From assembly GCA_037045585.1 (NCBI GenBank), contig JBAOIR010000041.1, forward strand, positions 47,006-111,005: DNA of 64,000 nucleotides. Direction: 5' to 3'. Numbering within the stretch: position 1 is the stretch's first letter; each line of letters opens with the position of its first letter. Source of the stretch: SSF14 sp037045585. GTDB taxonomy: Bacteria > Actinomycetota > Acidimicrobiia > Acidimicrobiales > Microtrichaceae. Positions 8,879 through 16,282 of this stretch are shown here, in pieces. Below the pieces are notes generated by a model, which ran no database searches, was not told the DNA's origin, and saw only the letters and a program-made list of their open reading frames with translations. A program made the translations under genes and the position numbers.

Positions 8879-9963
8879 CGACCCCCACAACCCCCACGAC
8901 GGCGTCGACGAGCGACGCACCGAGGATCACCGGTTCGACGCGCCTCGCCCTCCTGATGCACGGCCACCTGCGCCAGTACACCGGCAAGATGGGGTTCGGT
9001 CTGCTGCGCTACTCCCCCGGCACCGTCACGAGCGTCATCGATGCCGACGAGGCCGGCGGGTCGCTCCGCGAGGTCGCCGGCATCGACTCCGACGCGCCGA
9101 TCGTCGCCGACGCGGCCGCCGCGGCGGCGATCGGTGCCGACGTCCTCGTGATCGCCGTCGCCACGTCGGGCGGAGTGCTCCCGGCGGGATACCGGTCCGA
9201 GATCGTGACGGCGCTGCGCAGCGGGATGTCGCTGATCAACGGCCTGCACGGACGGTTCGCCGAGGACCCCGAGTTCGCGGCGGCGCTCCAACCCGGCGCG
9301 TTCATCTGGGACGTGCGCCGCGAGCCCGAGGGCCTCGTGAGCGGCACGGGCCGCGCCCGCGCGCTGTCCTGCCGGCGCATCCTGACGGTCGGCACCGACA
9401 TGGCCATCGGCAAGATGACAGCGAGCCTCGAACTCGACGCCGAGTCCCGCCGCCGCGGTCTGCGGTCACGGTTCGTGGCGTCGGGCCAGATCGGCATGTG
9501 CATCAGCGGCGATGGCGTGCCGCTCGACGCGGTGCGCGTCGACTTCGCGTCGGGGGCGATCGAGTCGCTGTGCCTCCGTCACGGACCCGACCATGACGTG
9601 TTGTGGGTCGAGGGCCAGGGCTCCGCGCTGCACCCGGGCTCGACGGCGTGGATCGCCCTGCTGCGCGGTTCGATGCCGACCGATCTCGTCCTCGTCCACC
9701 GGGCCGGCCAACGACACCTCGACGGGCTGCCCGACGTGGCGATCCCCCCGCTCCCCGAGGTGATCGACCTGTACGAACGCGTGGCTGCGGCGACCACGGC
9801 CTACCCGGCGGCGAAGGTCCGCGCCATCGCTCTCAACTGCGGCCACCTCACTTCGGAGGAAGCTGCCGACGCGGTCCGCGCCGTGCAGGCCGAGACCGGC
9901 ATCGCCACCGCCGATGTGCTCCGCGACGGCCCCGGCCCCCTGCTCGACGCCCTCTTTGCCTGA
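8875..9963 (+). CDS. dgcN: DUF1611 protein, DgcN-like (D-glutamate N-acetyltransferase)
   Basis: This 362-residue protein starts within the stop of the epimerase gene (ATGA). The N-terminal Rossmann-like region contains VIAVATSGG and INGLHGRF. The C-terminal half has a P-loop-like segment LTVGTDMAIGKMTASLEL (about residue 165) followed by SGQIGMCISG and WVEGQGSALHPG, the pattern of DUF1611. DUF1611 proteins next to dgcA-like epimerases have been described as DgcN, which acetylates D-glutamate so that DgcA can racemise it. The acetyl donor and substrate are not visible in the sequence. The gene ends just before a large hairpin. Confidence 0.78.
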   Translation: MTTPTTPTTASTSDAPRITGSTRLALLMHGHLRQYTGKMGFGLLRYSPGTVTSVIDADEAGGSLREVAGIDSDAPIVADAAAAAAIGADVLVIAVATSGGVLPAGYRSEIVTALRSGMSLINGLHGRFAEDPEFAAALQPGAFIWDVRREPEGLVSGTGRARALSCRRILTVGTDMAIGKMTASLELDAESRRRGLRSRFVASGQIGMCISGDGVPLDAVRVDFASGAIESLCLRHGPDHDVLWVEGQGSALHPGSTAWIALLRGSMPTDLVLVHRAGQRHLDGLPDVAIPPLPEVIDLYERVAAATTAYPAAKVRAIALNCGHLTSEEAADAVRAVQAETGIATADVLRDGPGPLLDALFA

Positions 9964-9968
9964 CCTCT

Positions 9969-10024
9969 GGGGTTTTGTGCTGCGAGAGACGCCACGGATG
10001 GCGTTCCTCGCAGTACAAAACCCC
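9969..10024. repeat. Near-perfect 56-bp hairpin, bidirectional terminator or small palindromic element
   Basis: The left arm begins GGGGTTTTGTGCTGCGAG and the right arm ends CTCGCAGTACAAAACCCC. The inner stem is ACGCCA/TGGCGT with loop CGGA. Only one G-T wobble and one 2-nt mismatch break the roughly 26-bp stem. It lies between the convergent dgcN-like and sulfatase genes and would serve both as terminator. It is flanked by an imperfect 15-bp direct repeat (TTGCCTGAC-C/G-TCTGG at 9956 and 10025), which suggests it may have inserted. Confidence 0.75.
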
Positions 10025-10043
10025 TTGCCTGACGTCTGGCCGT

Positions 10044-11609
10044 CTAGGTGAGCCCCAGACGTTCGAGCTGATCAGACGGCGCGTCGATCTCGACCAGAGC
10101 CGTCCGGAGCAGGGCGGCCAGCTCCGCCTCGGCGGGCGTGTCGACGAGATTTCGCTCCTCGCCCGGATCCTCGGCCAGGTCGAAGCACAGCGTTTCCATG
10201 CGCTCGGCGTACGCCCAGAACGGCAACAGGTCACCCGGAACGAACGGCTGACGGATCACCGGGATCTTCGACCCGGGCATCCGGTCGAGCGTGGCCCGGT
10301 CGTCGGGCGGCGGCATGCGCAGATCGGGGAAGGAGTGCAGCGGCATCGTCGACCACCGGTTGCTCCACATCGACAGCGGAGCGTTGTCGCCCCGGGGCGC
10401 CCGGACGTACTTACGGCTGCCGTCGAGCACGTGCACCTCGCGGCCCCAGACCCCGGCGAGCGCCCACTCCCGAACGCTCGTCGCCGAGCCGTCGAGCAGC
10501 GGGCGCAGCGACATCCCGTGGGCACGGGTCGGGGCATCGACGCCGAACGCGTCGCACAGCGTCGCATGCAGGTCGACGTTGGTGGTGAGCGCGTCGACCG
10601 TGCTCCCAGGCACCGACACCCCGGGCCACGAGATGAACAGTGGCGTGTGCAGCAGCGGCTCGAAGAGCGGGATGCCCGGCTTGCCCCACGCATCTCGCTC
10701 ACCCAGGTAGTGCCCGTGGTCGGTGCACACGATCACGACGGTGTCGTCCCACCAGTTGCCGGTGTCGAGCTGGTCGAGCACCCGACCCAACCAGTGGTCG
10801 ATCATCGAGAGCTTGGCGCCGTACTGGGCGCGGATCTGCCGGCCCTGCCGTTCGGTGATCGCTCCGCCCCCGACGCCCGACCCGGTGTACGGCGGCCAGA
10901 TCAAATGGGGCCCATCGACGCCTGCGTCCCACTCCGGGTCGTAGCGCGACGCCCACGGTTCGGGAGTGTCGAAGGGTTCGTGCGGGTCGAACTCGTCGAC
11001 GAACAGCAGCCACGGGACCCCGGCGTCGCGATGGAACGGAGCATGGTCGCGCAGCCACGACGCCGCCGCCGTCATCGTCCGCGGGCCGGGGAAGTCGGCC
11101 TCGTCGCGGAACCAGCCCCGCGAGTTGTCGTACGGGGTGTGCCCACGGCCGAAGCTCGGAGCACCGGCCCACGAGGGATCGGGACGGGTCTTCCACGTGT
11201 CGCCCTCGTGCCCTCGCTGGTAGTCCCAGGCCGTGAACTCGGTGTGGTAGTTCTCGCCGCCGGTCTCGAAAAGATGAGGGTGGTCGGTGACCAGCTGGGT
11301 CGTGACCCCGGCGCGCCGGAGCGTTGCCGTCACCGGTTCGTCCCACAGCTCCAACGATCCCCACGGGCGCCACAGGAAGTCGAGCGAACCGGTGAGCAGG
11401 TCGTGACGGGCCGGCATGCACGGCAGCGACCCGGCATGGTGGTTGGTGAACCGGGTCGAACGTCGGGCCACGCGGTCGAGGTTCGGGGTGTCGAACTCCT
11501 CGGACCCGTAGGAGCCCAGGAGATGACGGTTGAGCGAGTCCAGGAGGATGACGACGACGTTCTGCGCTCGGTCACGGTCCTCTCGAGCCCCACCGGCGGT
11601 TTCATTCAT
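10044..11609 (-). CDS. Type I sulfatase (formylglycine-dependent)
   Basis: This is a 521-residue arylsulfatase/alkaline-phosphatase-fold enzyme. Near the N-terminus, VVVILLDSLNRHLLGSYG provides metal ligands. C64 in SLPCMPARHDLL is the CxPxR sulfatase signature, in which Cys is converted to formylglycine. VCTDHGHYLGE gives the later metal-binding Asp-His. The start is set at the ATG at 11609, directly before the conserved fold; an upstream in-frame extension looks like non-coding composition. No signal peptide is evident, so it is probably cytosolic. It needs a formylglycine-generating enzyme encoded elsewhere. The substrate is a sulfate ester of unknown type. Confidence 0.85.
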   Translation of the reverse strand: MNETAGGAREDRDRAQNVVVILLDSLNRHLLGSYGSEEFDTPNLDRVARRSTRFTNHHAGSLPCMPARHDLLTGSLDFLWRPWGSLELWDEPVTATLRRAGVTTQLVTDHPHLFETGGENYHTEFTAWDYQRGHEGDTWKTRPDPSWAGAPSFGRGHTPYDNSRGWFRDEADFPGPRTMTAAASWLRDHAPFHRDAGVPWLLFVDEFDPHEPFDTPEPWASRYDPEWDAGVDGPHLIWPPYTGSGVGGGAITERQGRQIRAQYGAKLSMIDHWLGRVLDQLDTGNWWDDTVVIVCTDHGHYLGERDAWGKPGIPLFEPLLHTPLFISWPGVSVPGSTVDALTTNVDLHATLCDAFGVDAPTRAHGMSLRPLLDGSATSVREWALAGVWGREVHVLDGSRKYVRAPRGDNAPLSMWSNRWSTMPLHSFPDLRMPPPDDRATLDRMPGSKIPVIRQPFVPGDLLPFWAYAERMETLCFDLAEDPGEERNLVDTPAEAELAALLRTALVEIDAPSDQLERLGLT

Positions 11610-11772
11610 GGGCCAGTGATCTACCAGGAACGGCGGGCCGATGCGCTCGGCCGCATGCGATGTCGACGTTCCACTGACAGGTCGGTCGCGACCGCTGTTC
11701 GTCGTGACCGCTCGCGAGGCCGTCGACCTGTGAGACTGCGGTCCACGTCCCCGAACGCGAAAGCGAGCCGAC

Positions 11773-12048
11773 ATGCCCAACTTCAAGGTCTGGATCGATC
11801 AGGACCTGTGCACCGGTGACGGCATCTGCGAGGAGATCACCCCTGCGCTCTTCAGCGGCCACGACGACGGTCTGTGGTACGTGAAGGAGAAGGAGTGGGC
11901 CGATATCTACAACGGCGGCCCGAAGGACGCGCCCGTGTACCGCATGGCCGAGGGCCAGGCGACGGTCCCCGAGAACCTGGTCGAGTCGGCGATCGAGTCG
12001 GCCGAGGAGTGCCCCGGCGAGTGCATCTTCATCGAGGTGCTCGACTGA
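11773..12048 (+). CDS. Small ferredoxin
   Basis: This is a 91-residue electron carrier. The cluster ligands are C-T-G-D-G-I-C near residue 14, plus ECPGECIFIE at the C-terminus, an arrangement typical of actinobacterial [3Fe-4S] or [4Fe-4S] ferredoxins. A 46-residue acidic middle segment separates the halves. Such ferredoxins usually serve cytochromes P450 or Rieske oxygenases. No P450 is adjacent, so the partner is unknown. It is divergent from the sulfatase across a 163-bp gap in which I see no clear promoter motif. Confidence 0.85.
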   Translation: MPNFKVWIDQDLCTGDGICEEITPALFSGHDDGLWYVKEKEWADIYNGGPKDAPVYRMAEGQATVPENLVESAIESAEECPGECIFIEVLD

Positions 12049-12389
12049 GCTCGGCGCCCGACGACCGCTCGCTCCGCGCTGAGCGAGAGCGACTGACCGG
12101 AATCGTCGCGTCGCTCCGAGCCGCGTTCGAGGACATCGTCGACGCCGCCGCCGATGTCGCCACCGACGACGAGCACGATCCCGAAGGCCACACGATCGCG
12201 TTCGAACGACAACAGCAGGCCGCCCTCCTCCGCGAGACCGAGGCACAAATCGACGAGGTCGACCGAGCCCTCGAGCGGATGGGCGCCGGATCGTACGGGC
12301 GGTGCGAGACCTGCGGCGCACCCATCCCCGCCGAACGACTCGACGCCGTCCCCGCCACCCGCTTCTGCGTGACCTGCGCCGCAGTCTGA
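12021..12389 (+). CDS. TraR/DksA-type zinc-finger protein
   Basis: The body of the protein is an N-terminal helical region (SLRAERERLTGI through QQAALLRETEAQIDEVDRALERM) followed by a C4 zinc finger, CETC...FCVTCA. Small actinobacterial DksA-like proteins of this layout bind RNA polymerase or act as general stress factors. The start is uncertain because there is no in-frame ATG. The GTG at 12021 overlaps the ferredoxin by 28 bp, and a CTG at 12045 is the other option. Close overlap suggests cotranscription with the ferredoxin gene. The length is about 115-122 residues, in the family's normal range. Confidence 0.7.
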   Translation: MHLHRGARLSSAPDDRSLRAERERLTGIVASLRAAFEDIVDAAADVATDDEHDPEGHTIAFERQQQAALLRETEAQIDEVDRALERMGAGSYGRCETCGAPIPAERLDAVPATRFCVTCAAV

Positions 12390-12407
12390 CGGCGTCCGGC
12401 CCGGCCA

Positions 12408-12470
<63 letters not shown>

Positions 12471-12483
12471 GTTCCCACAGCGA

Positions 12484-13914
12484 TCACTCCGCGCGGCGGG
12501 CGGCGCGATGGGCAGCGTCGTACCGGGCGCGAAGCTCAGGTGACGCGGGGGCGGCTCGTGGTCGGCCGGGCGGTTCGGGCGCGCGTGTCGGGGACTCGGG
12601 TGGATCGGGGGTGTGGTGGGGGTGGCGGGGATCGTCGGGGTCGACGAACGCTCGGCGCCCGGTGCCGGCGACGAGTTGCCAGTTCTCCAGGGTTTTGAGT
12701 TGGTGGTGGAACGTGCACATGTGTTCGGACTCGACCAGCACGGTGTGCTGGGTTCTCGCGTAGTCCTCGCGATGCTCGTACTCGAGATCCACCGTCCGGT
12801 TGCACCCGGCGACGCAGCATTTCGGGTCGGTCCAGAGTTTGGCGATGCGTTGTGCTTCGGTCGGTTTGCGTGCGGGGTTCACGACGTCGATGACGGCGGT
12901 GCCGTTCGTGGTGACCAGCCGCAGGATCGAGTCGCCGAACATGGTCCGGGCTTGTTCGACCGACACCGGACCGATGCCCGGGATCTCACACACGTCACCG
13001 TCACCCACCGCCCCGTTGACGAGGGCAGCGAGGTCGACTCGGACCAGCATCAGGCGGCGCACCGATTCACGGCGCCGTGACCCGCGGCCGCTGGACCCAC
13101 CCTGCCCGCTTCGGCGGACGCTGTCATCGGTCCCGCCAGCGTCGGTATCGGCATCGCTCGTGTCGCCGGGTTCGGTGCTCCCGTTGGCACCGGTGGTGAG
13201 ATCGATCAGCGCGTCGTAGGCGTACTGTTCGCGGCCTTCACGCTGCCCGTGACGGCGGTCGCGGTGGATTTCGCCGATCCGGTTCTCCAGGGCTTGTTCC
13301 AACGCGGCCCCCTCAGCGAGCGGTCCTTCGGCGTAGAGGCACCAGCGTCCACCTTTGGACCACCAGTACGCCTTCCGCCCCGCCCGCACCTTGCGCTCGC
13401 GTTCGACTTTCGATTCCTCCGCCTCGACCTCCGCGCGCCGCCGCGCAGCCTCCTCTTTGGTGTGCCGCAGCGAATCCGATTTGGCGGTCTCGAGCAGATC
13501 GTTCTCCGCGGCCGGGTTCGCTGACGCCCCGGCGGCGACGGCGCCGGCTTGTTGTGGTGACAGTTCGCCGTTGCGCACAGCGTCGGCGGTGTCGGGCAGT
13601 GCACCGAGTTGCTCCGACGTTGCCAGATCAGCGCGAGCTCGCCCGGTGTCGGTGCCTTGGCGTAACGCCAGCCACGCTGCCGCAGATGGGCAACCGTCGC
13701 GTCGCCACGCGTCGGCTTCGGCGGCTCGGGCTGCGATGAGGACCCGTCCGGAGGCGGCGAGGCGTTCGAGTTCGATGAACGCGTCCAAGATGTCGACGGC
13801 GAACGGCAACGGCACATCAGCCGGGGACAGATCACCCAGCAACGTGCGTACGGGTGCAGCGGCGACTCGGAGCTGACCAGCGAATTGCGATCGGTACGAA
13901 CTGGTGTTCGTCAT
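12484..13914 (-). CDS. DUF222/13E12-repeat HNH endonuclease-domain protein
   Basis: This 476-residue protein matches the 13E12 repeat family common in actinobacteria. An N-terminal DUF222 helical domain (FAVDILDAFIELERLAASGRVLIAARAAEA) is followed by a charged coiled region, a low-complexity Asp/Gly/Ser linker, and a C-terminal HNH nuclease core (CCVAGCNRTVDLEYEH, then TFHHQLKT). The tail is Pro-rich. The family's role is unresolved, and copies are often multiplied and lie at genome variation points. No partner gene is seen. The start ATG is at 13914, and no strong ribosome site precedes it. Confidence 0.85.
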   Translation of the reverse strand: MTNTSSYRSQFAGQLRVAAAPVRTLLGDLSPADVPLPFAVDILDAFIELERLAASGRVLIAARAAEADAWRRDGCPSAAAWLALRQGTDTGRARADLATSEQLGALPDTADAVRNGELSPQQAGAVAAGASANPAAENDLLETAKSDSLRHTKEEAARRRAEVEAEESKVERERKVRAGRKAYWWSKGGRWCLYAEGPLAEGAALEQALENRIGEIHRDRRHGQREGREQYAYDALIDLTTGANGSTEPGDTSDADTDAGGTDDSVRRSGQGGSSGRGSRRRESVRRLMLVRVDLAALVNGAVGDGDVCEIPGIGPVSVEQARTMFGDSILRLVTTNGTAVIDVVNPARKPTEAQRIAKLWTDPKCCVAGCNRTVDLEYEHREDYARTQHTVLVESEHMCTFHHQLKTLENWQLVAGTGRRAFVDPDDPRHPHHTPDPPESPTRAPEPPGRPRAAPASPELRARYDAAHRAARRAE

Positions 13915-13917
13915 GGG

Positions 13918-14172
13918 TCAAGTATCGCAGAGGGTCCTGACAGTGAGATCCGGATCCGCCGGTACGGAGCCGGATCGGGAACATTCACCCAACGCTCCCG
14001 ACTCACCCAACGCTCCCGACACATGCGACGCCGTGCGTCGGCAGAGCAGGCGCAACTCCTCGGGCGTCCAGTCGGGCCAAGGGAGCGGAACGTCCGGCAC
14101 ACCCAGCCGGAACGCCGCCACCTCGATGGGCTCGACACGTCCATCAATCTGATGCGAGGTTGGCCGCAGCCC
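13918..14172 (-). other. Possible ORF remnant between the HNH gene and the ABC permease
   Basis: Directly after the permease stop, the same frame stays open to 13918. It reads plausibly as protein (LGVPDVPLPWPDWTPEELR) but has no convincing start or ribosome site and no family that I recognise. A GTG at 14121 would give 67 residues. It may be the tail of a decayed gene or non-coding sequence; confidence is low. Confidence 0.25.
13985..14020. repeat. Tandem duplication of 18 bp
   Basis: TCACCCAACGCTCCCGAC occurs twice head to tail (13985-14002 and 14003-14020), in the gap upstream of the HNH gene. It is a recent slippage duplication. No function is assigned. Confidence 0.8.
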
Positions 14173-14991
14173 TCAGTTGGTGTCCCGCCGGGCCAGGAGC
14201 AGGGTGCCGATGGCGAGCGTGACGAGGGCGTAGCCACCGAAGATCAGGGCGTACATCGGCCGGGACAGCTCGTCAGCGATGACGACCGGCGCCTTGAAGT
14301 CCGCGCCGGCGTCGAGGAGCCGGTAGCCGGCACTGAACGGCAGGAAGTGGAGCACGCCGTCGGGCAGCGCCGGGGCGAAGAGGGTCTCGATCACGAACGA
14401 CCACATCAACAGGCCCGAGATCGCACCGGCGCTGTGCCGAACGATCATGCCGACGCCCAGTCCGATGACCGCAGCGAGCGCGATGTACAGCAGCGCCCAG
14501 GCTGCCCGTGACGCCATCGCCGAACCGTCGCCCAGCTCGGCGCCGCCGGCGAGCGCCCCGGCGAACCCGGCCGCCATTGCCGCAGCGCCGTAGGTGGCAC
14601 CCACGGCGACGGCCATGGCCGTCTTGGCCACGACGGTGACCCACCGCGCCGGGCGGGCGGCGAGCGTCACGGCCAGCGTGCCGTGCTGCGCTTCTGCGGT
14701 GAACATCAGGATGCCCGTCACGATCGCCAACGTGGCCACGAGCGGCAACGGGTAGATGAAGAGTTCCGAGGCGGACACGGCCCCGTCGGTTGCGGTGGCG
14801 GCGAGCGCCGCCGCGATGGTGGCTCCGACCCCGGCCGTGAGGCCGAGGATCACCTTGTTGGTGCGCAACGTGGACACCTTGATCCACTCGCTTCGCAGCG
14901 CGGCGGGAACGGCGTGGACGTCGTCGGTCCGGCTTCGGAGGACCGTGTCGGTCCTGGTCTCGGGTCGTGGGGTGACGATGGTGGTGGTCAT
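14173..14991 (-). CDS. ABC-2 type transporter permease
   Basis: This is a 272-residue integral membrane protein with about six hydrophobic segments after an N-terminal cytosolic stretch that contains SEWIKVSTLRTNKVI, the usual ABC-2 permease lead-in. It pairs with the ATPase encoded just upstream (15055-15951, 63 bp gap). Together they resemble actinobacterial multidrug or antibiotic exporters of the NatA/BcrA type. An AAGGAG ribosome site precedes the ATG at 14991. The exported substrate is unknown. Confidence 0.85.
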   Translation of the reverse strand: MTTTIVTPRPETRTDTVLRSRTDDVHAVPAALRSEWIKVSTLRTNKVILGLTAGVGATIAAALAATATDGAVSASELFIYPLPLVATLAIVTGILMFTAEAQHGTLAVTLAARPARWVTVVAKTAMAVAVGATYGAAAMAAGFAGALAGGAELGDGSAMASRAAWALLYIALAAVIGLGVGMIVRHSAGAISGLLMWSFVIETLFAPALPDGVLHFLPFSAGYRLLDAGADFKAPVVIADELSRPMYALIFGGYALVTLAIGTLLLARRDTN

Positions 14992-15054
14992 GGTTCGTGC
15001 TCCTTGGTGAGTTTCTGGTCGGAATGGGTTCGGGAACGGGGTTCGGTCGGGTGG

Positions 15055-15951
15055 TCAGACGGCGGTGAACTCGGCGGACGCACCGGTCATCGCGAGGAGG
15101 CTGTCCTCGAGCGACTGCGTGATCTCGGTGAGCTCGAGGAGGCGGATGCCGTGTTCGTACGCGAGCTGGGAGATCTCCGCTTTGGTCGTGCCGTGAACGG
15201 CGAGCCGGTCGTCGGTCGTGTCGGCGGCGAGGCCGCGTGCGTCGAGGAGCTGCAGGAGTTCCTCCTGTTGGGGCGTCTCGACGACCACGCTGGTCGCCGA
15301 GCGGGCGGTGATGGCCTCGACGGTCTCGGCGGCGAGCAGCCGGCCGGCACCGACGACGACGAGGTCGTCGGCGAACATGCTGAGCTCGCTGATGAGGTGG
15401 CTCGACACGAACACCGTGCCGCCGCGCTCGGCGTAGGCGGTGAGGTGGTTGCGCAGCCAGCGGATGCCGTCGGGATCGAGCCCGTTGGACGGCTCGTCGA
15501 GCAGCAGGACCGGCGGATCGCCGAGCATGGCGCCGGCGAGAGCGAGACGCTGACGCATCCCGAGCGAGAACTGTCCGGCCTTCTGGTCCATCACGGACTC
15601 GAGGCCGACCTCGACGAGCACCTGTTCGACCCGATCCCTCGGGATCTTGCTCGCCGCGGCCATCGCTCGCAGATGGTTCCGGGCCGTGCGGTTCGGGTGA
15701 ATGCACCGGGGGTCGAGCACTGCGCCGACCGCACGGGCGGGATGCACGAGGTCGGTGTAGCGGGTCCCGCCGTAGCGCACCTCGCCGGCATCGGGCCGGG
15801 TGAGCCCGACCATCATGCGCATCGTGGTCGACTTGCCGGCCCCGTTGGGGCCGACGAACCCCGTGACGCGTCCGGCGGCGGCGTCGAACGAGAGGGCGTC
15901 GACCGCGGTGTGGTCGCCGTAGCGCTTGGTCAGTCCTGAGACGTTGATCAT
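15055..15951 (-). CDS. ABC transporter ATP-binding protein (exporter type)
   Basis: This 298-residue ATPase has Walker A GPNGAGKST, signature FSLGMRQRLALAGAML, Walker B VLLLDEPSNGLD and switch His in VFVSSHLISE. The substitution of FSLGM for LSGG is usual in the BcrA/DrrA group. The AGGAG site and ATG at 15951 overlap the stop of the small upstream gene (ATGA). It energises the ABC-2 permease encoded downstream. The operon lies behind an operator-like repeat array at 16226-16269. Confidence 0.88.
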   Translation of the reverse strand: MINVSGLTKRYGDHTAVDALSFDAAAGRVTGFVGPNGAGKSTTMRMMVGLTRPDAGEVRYGGTRYTDLVHPARAVGAVLDPRCIHPNRTARNHLRAMAAASKIPRDRVEQVLVEVGLESVMDQKAGQFSLGMRQRLALAGAMLGDPPVLLLDEPSNGLDPDGIRWLRNHLTAYAERGGTVFVSSHLISELSMFADDLVVVGAGRLLAAETVEAITARSATSVVVETPQQEELLQLLDARGLAADTTDDRLAVHGTTKAEISQLAYEHGIRLLELTEITQSLEDSLLAMTGASAEFTAV

Positions 15952-16205
15952 GATGTGGCTCCTGGTTGTTGGTGGTCGGTGATGTCGGCGATGCCGACCT
16001 GGGTGAGCGACTCGAGCACGAGGCCGACGTCGCGCAGCTTCTGGAGGAGGCCGTGCAGCGCGGCCTGGTCGACGACGGACCCCCGGATGACGGAGGTGCC
16101 GTCGGCGTCGCTCGTGACGCTCAGTCCGTCGAACCAGGCGTCCCAGTTCGAACTCAGGCGGCCGGCGACTCGGATCTCGTAGATCGGCGGTTGCGGTGCG
16201 GTCAT
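15948..16205 (-). CDS. Small conserved protein at the head of the ABC operon
   Basis: This is an 85-residue protein starting at the ATG at 16205 and overlapping the ATPase gene by ATGA. The sequence (IYEIRVAGRLSSNWDAWFDGLSV, then VVDQAALHGLLQKLRDVGL) predicts a small alpha/beta fold with no signal or membrane segment. It resembles short proteins often seen beside LuxR/MalT regulators and exporters in actinobacteria, but I know no function for it. Tight coupling suggests it acts with or on the transporter. Confidence 0.7.
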   Translation of the reverse strand: MTAPQPPIYEIRVAGRLSSNWDAWFDGLSVTSDADGTSVIRGSVVDQAALHGLLQKLRDVGLVLESLTQVGIADITDHQQPGATS

Positions 16206-16225
16206 GGGTCGACCGTACGAAGCGA

Positions 16226-16269
16226 CCTGGTGAGCTGTGATCACCAGGTGTGGTGATCGTGGGTGGTGA
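16226..16269. promoter_or_regulatory. Array of TGGTGA half-sites, operator candidate
   Basis: The hexamer TGGTGA occurs four times in alternating orientation, at 16228, 16241 (reverse), 16251 and 16264. It forms two overlapping inverted repeats: CCTGGTGA-N7-TCACCAGG (16226-16248) and GATCACCA-N4-TGGTGATC (16239-16258). It lies 21-64 bp upstream of the small protein-ABC operon and just past the end of the MalT-like regulator gene, a natural candidate to bind it. Confidence 0.55.
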
Positions 16270-16282
16270 TTGCCGCGGGCGC

